A stretch of 5,786 bases of DNA, taken from assembly GCA_003157235.1 (NCBI GenBank), contig PMJC01000130.1, positions 1-5,786 of the forward strand. The letters run 5' to 3'. The translations under genes and the position numbers were made by a program. Source of the stretch: Methanosarcina sp. (lineage in GTDB: Archaea; Halobacteriota; Methanosarcinia; Methanosarcinales; Methanosarcinaceae). Positions 1-5,475 of the stretch are shown here, in pieces (within the stretch, counting starts at the first letter, position 1; each line of letters opens with the position of its first letter). Below the pieces are notes generated by a model that had not been told where the DNA came from, did not search any database, and saw only the letters and a program-made list of their open reading frames with translations.

Positions 1-882
1 CCATTCATCGGTTGTTGCCAGCACACCGGACGGTGCAGGCGACGCCATGCTCTTATGGCCTGAGCCTACGACAAAATCCGCACCAATGTCTTTTCCATCC
101 ACCGGCCTGACCCCGACAGTATATGCACCGTTGTACAGGAAAGGAATATCGTACTGATGTGCAACTTTCGCTATGCCCTTAACATCATGTTCGTTAGCAA
201 ATTGATAATCAAAATGATCTATCATTACCAGTACAGGCAGTTTGCCTGTCTCCTGTGAAACGGCCTCAATTTTTTCAGCCGTTGCATCTGCAGTTACTAA
301 CTTATGCTCGTTCAGAGGCACTTCCTTCACTATCCCTCCTGCCTCTTCCACGGCCAGAAACTCTGTATAGTGAGCTAAAGCTGAAACTATGACAGAATCA
401 TTTTTATTGACAATAGTAGATGCCACTGCCTGAAAACCGCGCCTTGCTCCAGGAACTACACGCGCAACATCCATGTTTAGGAAACTAGCAAGTTGCTCAT
501 GGAATGGTCCAATCGGCGGAGTTCTGATTTTGTCTAGCCTAAAGGGCTTGCTGCAGGCATCACAGACTGAATATCCATCTCCATATGCTATGAGTGCTTT
601 TCGTGCTTCTGGGGTAAGCCTCCCAGCTGCCTGAATTGGCTGTATATTGATGTACATTTCTTCTCTGGATCGAATGTTAATATTATCAGCTATCTTCCTA
701 ACTTGCGGAGTTCCAGTACAGTTTTCGATATCATCCAACATTTTTCTTACTTTGTTTACACCTTCCTTAATAGAGTGTTCTTCTTCCAGACTAGTGACAT
801 TTGGAAGTGACTGCCTAAAGATCTCGCGAACATCTTCAAGGGCAAAAAGAGCCTCAAACGTCTTTTGAATTCTTATATCCAT
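1..882 (-). CDS. pscS: Sep-tRNA:Cys-tRNA synthase (SepCysS), N-terminally extended form, 3' end cut by window
   Basis: This PLP enzyme converts O-phosphoseryl-tRNA(Cys) to Cys-tRNA(Cys) in the cytoplasm, in the tRNA-dependent cysteine route of methanogens. Seen: 294 codons open to the window edge. The family motif NIQPIQAAGRLTPEARKAL lies near residues 79-97, followed by GDGYSVCDAC (C107, C110), GARRGF (145-150), AHYTEF (H171), NGAYTVG (251-257) and GSGHKSMAS, where K277 is the likely PLP lysine. The C107-to-K277 spacing of 170 equals what I recall for the Archaeoglobus enzyme (C39, K209). The third catalytic cysteine would lie beyond the window. About 75 residues precede the usual start; I recall such extensions being related to the SepCysE adaptor, but I am not certain. 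The start is set by ATG with GAGGT six bases upstream. Methanosarcina species carry two SepCysS copies, and this sequence looks like a diverged one. Confidence 0.88.
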   Translation of the reverse strand, partial: MDIRIQKTFEALFALEDVREIFRQSLPNVTSLEEEHSIKEGVNKVRKMLDDIENCTGTPQVRKIADNINIRSREEMYINIQPIQAAGRLTPEARKALIAYGDGYSVCDACSKPFRLDKIRTPPIGPFHEQLASFLNMDVARVVPGARRGFQAVASTIVNKNDSVIVSALAHYTEFLAVEEAGGIVKEVPLNEHKLVTADATAEKIEAVSQETGKLPVLVMIDHFDYQFANEHDVKGIAKVAHQYDIPFLYNGAYTVGVRPVDGKDIGADFVVGSGHKSMASPAPSGVLATTDEW

Positions 883-888
883 GAAATT

Positions 889-893
889 ACCTC
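889..893 (-). promoter_or_regulatory. Ribosome binding site of the SepCysS gene
   Basis: On the minus strand GAGGT (within TGAGGTAA) stands six bases before the ATG at 882. This is a strong match to the archaeal Shine-Dalgarno consensus and fixes the start, so the N-terminal extension of the enzyme is translated. Confidence 0.75.
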
Positions 894-924
894 AAAGCTT
901 AGACACTGAATAGAACCGAAATGA

Positions 925-943
925 AATGGGTATGCAGTCCATT
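925..943. promoter_or_regulatory. Small hairpin/operator-like element in the SepCysS leader
   Basis: On the plus strand AATGGG and TCCATT flank a seven-base loop TATGCAG. The equivalent site in the orphan leader (1443-1461) is AATGGA, TATGCTG, TCCATT, so one stem position changes from G opposite T to A opposite T and the stem is kept. This could be a DNA operator or a structured leader element. It lies inside the predicted transcript of the SepCysS gene. The pairing is seen in the sequence; a regulatory role is inference. Confidence 0.35.
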
Positions 944-985
944 GAGTAATTCTTCCGCTATCTAAACATTCATTCCCTACATTCA

Positions 986-994
986 TTTATAATT
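986..994 (-). promoter_or_regulatory. Candidate TATA box for the SepCysS gene
   Basis: The minus strand reads AATTATAAA, an acceptable archaeal TATA element. With usual spacing, transcription would start near 960-965 and give a leader of about 80 bases that contains the hairpin at 925-943. A similar but weaker element (AATTATGAA, about 1495-1503) sits in the equivalent place in the duplicated leader copy. Confidence 0.45.
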
Positions 995-995
995 T

Positions 996-1014
996 TGAGC
1001 CATTTGAGCCATTT
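996..1014. repeat. Two tandem 9-bp repeats beside the SepCysS TATA box
   Basis: TGAGCCATT occurs twice in direct succession. On the minus strand the two copies lie immediately upstream of the TATA element, where the BRE and activator sites normally sit. Two adjacent copies could be half-sites for a regulator, but a chance slippage duplication is also possible. Confidence 0.5.
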
Positions 1015-1057
1015 ATTTGTACACCTCTATTATACAAAATACACAATTTCAGCATCT

Positions 1058-1159
1058 ATTTGCCGATTTGTCCAATGTATATCAATGAAAGTGGCGTTAG
1101 TTTTTGGCTATTGCCATATTGAGAAAAGGCTGGCATTTTGTGTACTTCTACAAGAAATG
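1058..1159 (+). pseudogene. Zinc-ribbon-like relic 1 (plus strand)
   Basis: The plus frame contains CRFVQ, then MKVALVF, then GYCHIEKRLAF. This aligns with the minus-strand relic at 2348-2497, whose parallel segments are CNLCG, NVKSYDL and SYCDVEKRYGIF. Over the core 1107-1145, 34 of 41 aligned positions match at nucleotide level. The second cysteine of the CxxC knuckle is gone and the frame runs on into unrelated sequence, so this is best read as a decayed fragment. The surrounding open frame (995-1195) begins with TTG, lacks a ribosome binding site and crosses the SepCysS promoter. Confidence 0.45.
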
Positions 1160-1210
1160 AATTTGCTGAGTAATTTTGTATCTAATTATCTATGACTGTG
1201 CCTTCATATC

Positions 1211-1287
1211 CGTGAATTAGATCACCATACTCAGTGATTTAAGTCCATACCAAGTGAGTGGAGTCATATAAGTGATTGAAATCATAT
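1211..1287. repeat. Cluster of about 19-bp degenerate tandem repeats
   Basis: Three clear units lie end to end at 1232-1250, 1251-1269 and 1270-1287, with a weaker one before them from about 1211. The shared core is roughly AGTGATTnAAGTCATAT. A further AGTGATTTTAG follows at about 1315. The spacing approaches two helical turns, which would suit repeated protein binding, but simple slippage would look the same. No gene overlaps the cluster. Confidence 0.5.
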
Positions 1288-1307
1288 GCTAATTGGTAAC
1301 ACATAAT

Positions 1308-1401
1308 TCACATTAGTGATTTTAGGATTTCTATTGAAGCGTACTTATATTTGAATCTTCTTTTTAGAGCAGATATCACCTCAAAGATTTTGTATATCCA
1401 T
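1308..1401 (-). pseudogene. Frameshifted ghost of the SepCysS N-terminus
   Basis: Downstream of the orphan leader the minus strand begins ATG GAT ATA CAA. After one extra base it continues as IFEVISALKRRFKYK and on to ILKSLM, stopping at 1308-1310. The intact enzyme begins MDIRIQKTFEALFALEDV, so MDI, Q, FE and AL line up in order. Similarity fades after about 15 residues, and the catalytic region is absent. It is either the stub of a second SepCysS copy or of a separate protein carrying only the N-terminal domain. Confidence 0.5.
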
Positions 1402-1480
1402 AACAAAATTTTCAAGCCCTAAAATAGGATAGAATAATGTGAAATGGATATGCTGTCCATTGCGTAGTATCTCTGCCATC
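1393..1480 (-). repeat. Leader/start repeat, copy B (orphan copy)
   Basis: This is a diverged direct repeat of 874-962. It includes the ATGGATATA start (ATG first base at 1401), the 32-base interval to TCTAT and the small hairpin at 1443-1461. It lacks a good Shine-Dalgarno sequence, and its reading frame breaks after four codons. It reads as an old duplication of the promoter, leader and start region of the SepCysS gene. Confidence 0.65.
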
Positions 1481-1588
1481 CCACAAATAATTTATTCATA
1501 ATTGTGAACAGAGACCACATTATGATGTATTAATCTATTTTATAAGAAAAAAGGCGTCTCAAATCCATATAATTTGATATTGATTAGT

Positions 1589-1774
1589 TCAAATATAATA
1601 CTGAGGATTCCGATTTACTTCCAATTTTTTCTTTGCGGGAACCCTGTCCAAATCTTTTTCGCTAATTTTTGTATTTGACCCGATTTTTTTAGGGTAGATC
1701 ATTCTTTTTTTAAAGATAGCTTCCGCTACCCTCAAAATACTTCTTTTATTTTCAATTTCTTCAACTGATAGAGA
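1589..1774 (-). pseudogene. Unassigned lysine-rich coding fragment
   Basis: A minus frame stays open for 61 codons between TAA (1775-1777) and TGA (1589-1591). It reads SVEEIENKRSILRVAEAIF near its start, and its end includes ISEKDLDRVPAKKK and NPQYYI. The residue mix looks coding rather than random AT-rich noise. The first ATG (1702) would give only 37 residues and has no Shine-Dalgarno sequence. It overlaps the end of the transposase-like remnant in another frame and may continue it after a frameshift. I do not recognise the family. Confidence 0.35.
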
Positions 1775-1961
1775 TTATAACAAAAATCTATACACAACAT
1801 CTTCATATTAACTCCATGAACAACAGTGACAAGAATCTTTCCTGCTTTGAATATCTTTTTAGTTACTGCATAAACTCATTTCCAGGGAACTCTTTTTGTG
1901 CAATCCTCTTGTTTCTTAATATATCCCTTATTTCCAGGGATTCTTTCATTGCTCTTTTCAT
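1732..1961 (-). pseudogene. Probable transposase C-terminal remnant, frameshifted
   Basis: Two minus-strand frames join by adding one base near 1876. The first (1961-1863) starts MKRAMKESLEIRDILRNKR and includes KEFPGNE. The second (1875-1732) reads VYAVTKKIFKAGKILVTVV, then VNMKMLCIDFCYNLYQLKKL. The order of basic helix, lysine-rich K-x-F-x-A-G segment, VTxVxxVNxKML and a CYNLYQL tail resembles the C-terminus of DDE transposases common in Methanosarcina. The catalytic core would lie upstream and is missing. No terminal inverted repeats were recognised. The family is inferred from pattern memory only. Confidence 0.4.
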
Positions 1962-2079
1962 TGTTGCATTATAACCTTTTTATTTTGTGGCCGCAGTGCG
2001 TAAGTCCTAATAATGTAGAACATAACCATCCAAAAGCAAGGAAGCACATGTTTTTTGTGACAAAATCTATGCATAAGTG

Positions 2080-2345
2080 AAATCAAAAAATCCTTTTTTG
2101 TAATGAAAGAAAGGGACGGTGAATAGTTATTTTTGCAGAACTTTCAATACATTACTATTTAAATAGAATCGATAGCAAAGGAATTTATTGAATTGTACTA
2201 TGTTTTCTTAATACTTTTTTTGCATTTACTGTGACGTTAATCGATCAAATATCCTAAATTCCTATTAAGGTATGGAACAATCAACTTCCAAACATATAGG
2301 CAAAAATCGAGACATTTGTGAATCAAATTTAAAAATAGCTAACTA
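2080..2345. other. Non-coding AT-rich spacer
   Basis: I see no convincing gene, RNA or repeat here. There is a short A/T-rich symmetry near 2085-2100 and a TTTAAAT-like element near 2158-2164, either of which could be incidental. Frames on both strands are short and lack ribosome binding sites. Confidence 0.5.
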
Positions 2346-2347
2346 TC

Positions 2348-2497
2348 TCACCTTCTGCATATGTATACAAAAATGCCATACCTTTTCTCAACATCGCAGT
2401 AGCTTGTACAAAGATCGTAAGACTTCACATTTAATTTAGTGCCACATAAATTACAATGAATTTTACCATTGAAGTACCTATTGATTTGTTTTTCTTT
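2348..2497 (-). pseudogene. Zinc-ribbon-like relic 2 (minus strand)
   Basis: The minus frame is open for 49 codons between TAA (2498-2500) and TGA (2348-2350). It contains KIHCNLCGTKL, then YDLCTSYCDVEKRYG, then IFVYICRR just before the stop. CNLCG is a typical zinc-ribbon knuckle, and the terminal ICRR would make the second knuckle if the TGA were TGC or TGT. With that change the frame would end two codons later. The open frame holds no ATG, GTG or TTG in its first part, so as it stands it has no start. It is homologous to the plus-strand relic at 1058-1159. It is probably the tail of a small zinc-binding protein; the function is unknown. Confidence 0.5.
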
Positions 2498-2499
2498 TT

Positions 2500-2640
2500 A
2501 TTAACAAAGGATTTATTTCAATGAAATTAAGATTTATTATTTTGAATGAGTAGAATAAAAAGCTGTACAGACGAGATTTACTCAATCTGAAAATAATTAA
2601 TAAGGAGTAAAACACTAAGTACTAAACTACAGGGAATACA
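2500..2640 (+). other. Upstream region of the Cache-channel gene
   Basis: This AT-rich stretch should hold the promoter of the plus-strand membrane protein gene. I cannot single out a TATA element with confidence; GATTTATTATT near 2530 and AATAATTAATAA near 2591-2602 are possible. An orphan AAGGAG (about 2602-2607) has no start codon at a suitable distance. Confidence 0.3.
2631..2634 (+). promoter_or_regulatory. Shine-Dalgarno-like AGGG before the leader ORF
   Basis: AGGG lies six bases before the ATG at 2641. This is a better placed site than anything directly before the long downstream gene, so ribosomes may first load on the leader frame. Confidence 0.35.
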
Positions 2641-2700
2641 ATGAAAAGAAGTGCTATTGGATGGAACCGTAATAATTGTTTAAGAGATGAAAATGACTGA
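2641..2700 (+). CDS. Possible 19-residue leader peptide overlapping the channel gene start
   Basis: The frame ATG AAA AGA AGT and on to GAT GAA AAT GAC TGA encodes a 19-residue, mostly polar peptide (starts MKRSAIGW). It is preceded by AGGG at good spacing, and its TGA at 2698-2700 lies just past the start codons of the long gene (2687 or 2693) in a different frame. This arrangement suits translational coupling. The peptide itself resembles nothing I know, and it could be a chance frame. Confidence 0.3.
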   Translation: MKRSAIGWNRNNCLRDEND

Positions 2701-4783
2701 CTTGGATAAACGTAAAAAACAAACCGTTTGTATTGCATTACTACTTTGTCTACTTAGTTTTTTGCTACTGATACATTTCGGATATAAGTACAAAAGTAGC
2801 AAGACAAATGAAATAATTCAGGAAGATGCAAGGAAAGATGCACTCCAAAAAGCCGACTCTGCCATAAAAGATATCAATATGGGACTTAATTTTACTAGCT
2901 CACTTGCTGATGGAGTTGCAACGGATCTGAGTTCCGGAAAACTGAAAAACGATTTTATGGTCAAAGAACGTCTTCTGGCTGAAATGAAGAACAATCCTAG
3001 CATTTTTAGTATTGTCGTTGCATATTCTCCGGCTGCCAATGCCGGGGAGCTTTGTGCACCCCATTTCAAGAGAAACGATTCGGAAGTCGTATATGCTCCG
3101 CTCACATATAATTACACGAAGGATAGTGAACAAACCGAATGGTACAATGATGTCCTGAAAAAAGGATCCAAATTATGGATTTCACCTTATTTGGGGATTG
3201 CAGACCGCAATTATCAGATAGATTATTCGGCTCCTTTTTATCTTGCAGAATCCGGAAATAGGGACAAAGCTGCAGGAGTTGTAAGTGTAAGTCACTCTCT
3301 TGAAGGAATAAGAGCATATCTAAATAGCCTCAGCATAGGAAATACGGGTTATGGTTTCATTATCTCTGGGAAAGGGAAAATTATTTCTTATCCCGTCAAA
3401 GAGTATCTTAATGGAAATATTCACGAGCTTGCAAAAAAAGATCCCAATCTTTACTTCATAAATGAGAACATAACAAAACAAGATTACTTGGCGACAAATT
3501 CCTTTACAGGAAAATCCTACTGGGTATTTCAAAAAAATATTCCTTCTACAGACTGGACTCTAGGGTTTGTCCTTCCTCAGGAAGAAACTCTGCTGAACAA
3601 AAAAACAGAGCAAATCCATACAATTATTGATATAGTGTTCGCAACGTTTACTTTTTTATTCTTGATGTGCCTGGTTTTTGTATCAATTTACAGGTATGAC
3701 CATAAAGGGCTCTGGATGCTCGCGGTTATTTTTTCATTACTTTGTATCCTGGGAATAGGCTTTATGTGGCATCTTACTATGAATAATTCCTCTCTTGATG
3801 ACAGGAATGGAGACCTTGTTGTTTTCGACAGGGAAGATGTTGAAACGATATTGCAACATGTCAATACGAGCCCAACAATTCCCAGAATTCCTACAGGATT
3901 TTTTCTCCAGTCCATGGAGTTCTTGAATGCCAATGATATCTTAATAACCGGATATATTTGGCAAAATATTTCAGGCCTAGGGATTTGGAAGGAGCTTCCT
4001 GACTTTAGTTTTCCGGATTCAAAAGAAACTACAATTGAAAAGGTCTATGTGAATAAGAACACAGGTTTTATAGGCTGGCGTTTTAAGACTACTCTGCACC
4101 AGCAGTTTGATTATTCAAAATACCCATTTGACAGAGAAGATGCATGGATCAGGGTATTGAGTAACAATTCTGCAGAAAACATCTTAGTTCCGGACTTTAA
4201 TTCCTATAGTAGCTTGATTCCAGAAAGCCTTCCAGGTTTACGACGCCCTTTCGTGCTCAGTGGCTGGAGTCCACAAAAAACCTTTTTTAGTTATAGGAAT
4301 AATTCTAAGAATACCAACATTGGATTAGGGAAATTTGCAAATTCCAATGCACCCGAATTTCACTTCAACATCGATATCAAAAGAAGCAGTAAATTCCCCT
4401 TTGACCCCGATCTTCTACCCGTAACAGTAGTAATCATTCTTCTGTTTGCAATACTTACAATAATTACCAAGGGGGAAAATCAAACTTATTTTGGCTTCAG
4501 TTCTCATGGAGTCCTAGGCTACTGCACCTCAATTCTTTTTACTCTTATCCTTGCCCACTCTTCTCTCAGAGCTAGAATTTCCATAAGTGAGATCATCTAC
4601 CTTGAGTATTTCTATTTTGTAATGTACCTAGCAATTTTGGTTGTTGCCCTGAATTCAATATTTTTTGCGTCAAATCGGAGTATCCCCTTTATTGATGCAA
4701 AAGACAACATGTACATGAAGGTACTGTACTGGCCTGTTATTACAGGAATTATGTTATTGATTACAATCTTGAATTTTTATTGA
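2687..4783 (+). CDS. Double-Cache sensor fused to a pentameric ligand-gated ion channel-like module
   Basis: This is a membrane protein that probably senses an external ligand and gates an ion pore. Residues 13-31 form a helix. Residues 32-308 are an extracellular dCache_1-type domain (EWYNDV, LWISPYLG, DYSAPFY, then GYGFIISGKGKIISYP). Helices at 312-335 and 342-362 are joined by a short basic cytoplasmic loop. Residues 363-573 are beta-rich with WRFKTTLHQQFDYSKYPFDR, the Cys-loop signature without the cysteines, then FHFNIDIKR just before the membrane. Helices follow at about 576-594 (with P578), 604-626, 638-660 and 676-697. Three leading helices place the channel ectodomain outside and the C-terminus outside, as in pLGICs. 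No kinase, HAMP or methyl-accepting domain is present. ATG at 2693 has AGAG at better spacing and is an alternative start, two codons shorter. pLGIC relatives are known in Methanosarcina; the fusion and gating role here are inferred. Confidence 0.8.
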   Translation: MKMTDLDKRKKQTVCIALLLCLLSFLLLIHFGYKYKSSKTNEIIQEDARKDALQKADSAIKDINMGLNFTSSLADGVATDLSSGKLKNDFMVKERLLAEMKNNPSIFSIVVAYSPAANAGELCAPHFKRNDSEVVYAPLTYNYTKDSEQTEWYNDVLKKGSKLWISPYLGIADRNYQIDYSAPFYLAESGNRDKAAGVVSVSHSLEGIRAYLNSLSIGNTGYGFIISGKGKIISYPVKEYLNGNIHELAKKDPNLYFINENITKQDYLATNSFTGKSYWVFQKNIPSTDWTLGFVLPQEETLLNKKTEQIHTIIDIVFATFTFLFLMCLVFVSIYRYDHKGLWMLAVIFSLLCILGIGFMWHLTMNNSSLDDRNGDLVVFDREDVETILQHVNTSPTIPRIPTGFFLQSMEFLNANDILITGYIWQNISGLGIWKELPDFSFPDSKETTIEKVYVNKNTGFIGWRFKTTLHQQFDYSKYPFDREDAWIRVLSNNSAENILVPDFNSYSSLIPESLPGLRRPFVLSGWSPQKTFFSYRNNSKNTNIGLGKFANSNAPEFHFNIDIKRSSKFPFDPDLLPVTVVIILLFAILTIITKGENQTYFGFSSHGVLGYCTSILFTLILAHSSLRARISISEIIYLEYFYFVMYLAILVVALNSIFFASNRSIPFIDAKDNMYMKVLYWPVITGIMLLITILNFY

Positions 4784-4816
4784 TAGGTATTTGATATCTT
4801 AATTTTTGTTATTTTA
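4784..4816 (+). terminator. T-rich probable terminator after the channel gene
   Basis: Directly after the TGA-free stop TAG-side region (stop TGA at 4781-4783) the plus strand carries TTAATTTTTGTTATTTTAATG, with a GATATC palindrome just before it. Archaeal RNA polymerase often stops at such T-runs without a strong hairpin. No downstream gene follows closely, so a terminator is expected here. Confidence 0.35.
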
Positions 4817-4972
4817 ATGCAGAAATGCGCTTTAAAATTGTGGATTCAATCGTGAACTTTCCTACATCTATTATTTAATTAATCTAAGAATCCTATGCAC
4901 AGTTTTTGTATCAAAATCTCTTAATTTTCTAAATTCCACACGAAATAAGAAAACATTAAATATCCGTTACTC

Positions 4973-5053
4973 ATGGAGCTTATGGGACTTATAGAACATC
5001 TGGAGCTCATGGAACATTTTGAACTAACTAAAATGAAGTACAATCATAAATAA
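4973..5053 (+). other. Short repeat giving a 26-residue repetitive ORF
   Basis: A 15-base unit TGGAGCTnATGGnAC occurs at 4974-4988 and again at 5001-5015. Read in frame from ATG 4973 it gives MELMGLIEHLELMEHFEL and ends at TAA 5051-5053. The amphipathic leucine/glutamate pattern comes from the repeat. There is no Shine-Dalgarno sequence. It may be a real small peptide, a remnant of a longer repeat protein, or simple-sequence DNA. Confidence 0.3.
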
Positions 5054-5215
5054 AAAAATCAGAAAATGAAATAATGGTATTAATACTCTAAACAAAACTA
5101 AAAACATGAATAAACTGGATCAAAACTCAATTTTTCGATACCACAGTCTTACTTAATAAATTTCTAACACATTTCTTCATCTTTTTTTACTTTCAATAGA
5201 AAAGAACTTCTTAAT

Positions 5216-5311
5216 ATGTCTCCCCATACTGTTTACGTTTTTAGATATGGATATCAGTGGAACAGCAATCTTTCATCTCGACAGGTAGCTGTCATAGTCC
5301 ATGGAATATAA
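5216..5311 (+). CDS. Weak small ORF candidate or gene relic (31 aa)
   Basis: ATG TCT CCC CAT opens a 31-residue frame (starts MSPHTVYVFRYGYQW, ends VIVHGI). Its GC content is visibly higher than its surroundings, which suggests former or present coding use. There is no ribosome binding site. The opposite strand also has a coding-like frame here, so strand and reality are both uncertain. Confidence 0.2.
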   Translation: MSPHTVYVFRYGYQWNSNLSSRQVAVIVHGI

Positions 5312-5402
5312 TACTTTATTGTATTTACTGGGCATGTAATCGATAGAAACTTGTATATTCCTATAAAATTTGAGATAAACTGGTAACGTAAAAGATGCAA
5401 CG

Positions 5403-5414
5403 TTATATAATATA
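5403..5414 (+). promoter_or_regulatory. TATA-like element
   Basis: TTATATAATATA is the closest match to an archaeal TATA box in the right-hand intergenic region. If used on the plus strand, it would start a transcript near 5435, ahead of the small frame at 5476-5586. The motif is nearly symmetrical, so direction is unclear, and in such AT-rich DNA it can arise by chance. Confidence 0.3.
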
Positions 5415-5475
5415 CACAACTTAAGACTTTTTTAAACTTGCATGTTTTATTAAGCTTATTGAATACTTATTTATA

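Larger units (their letters stand above)
874..962 (-). repeat. Leader/start repeat, copy A (live SepCysS copy)
   Basis: This block runs from the first three codons of the SepCysS gene (ATGGATATA) up through its untranslated leader. It reappears at 1393-1480 in the same orientation, offset by 518-519 bases. The best conserved part is around TGAAATGGxTATGC and GTCCATTG on the plus strand. The distance from the shared TCTAT to the ATG is exactly 32 bases in both copies. Confidence 0.7.

Noticed and set aside
647..868. Plus-strand open frame of 73 codons
   Set aside because: It is antisense to the well supported SepCysS gene and has no homology-like features.
995..1195. Plus-strand open frame of 66 codons as an intact gene
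   Set aside because: It starts with TTG, has no ribosome binding site, and crosses the SepCysS promoter; only its middle part is kept as a zinc-ribbon relic.
1996..2011. GCAGTGCGTAAGTCCT as an insertion-sequence end
   Set aside because: It resembles ends of some insertion sequences, but no partner inverted repeat or target duplication was found in the window.
1898..2080. Plus-strand open frame of 60 codons
   Set aside because: It has a GTG start without Shine-Dalgarno sequence and is antisense to the transposase-like remnant, which reads better.
2348..2350. UGA read as selenocysteine in the zinc-ribbon relic
   Set aside because: The frame has no start codon and Methanosarcina is not known to use selenocysteine; a point mutation in a relic is simpler.
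883..2640. tRNA, rRNA, riboswitch or CRISPR array
   Set aside because: No cloverleaf, conserved rRNA segment or regularly spaced identical repeats with unique spacers were seen; the tandem repeats at 1211-1287 have no spacers.
2818..3933. Several minus-strand open frames of 70-95 codons
   Set aside because: All are antisense shadows of the 698-codon channel gene.
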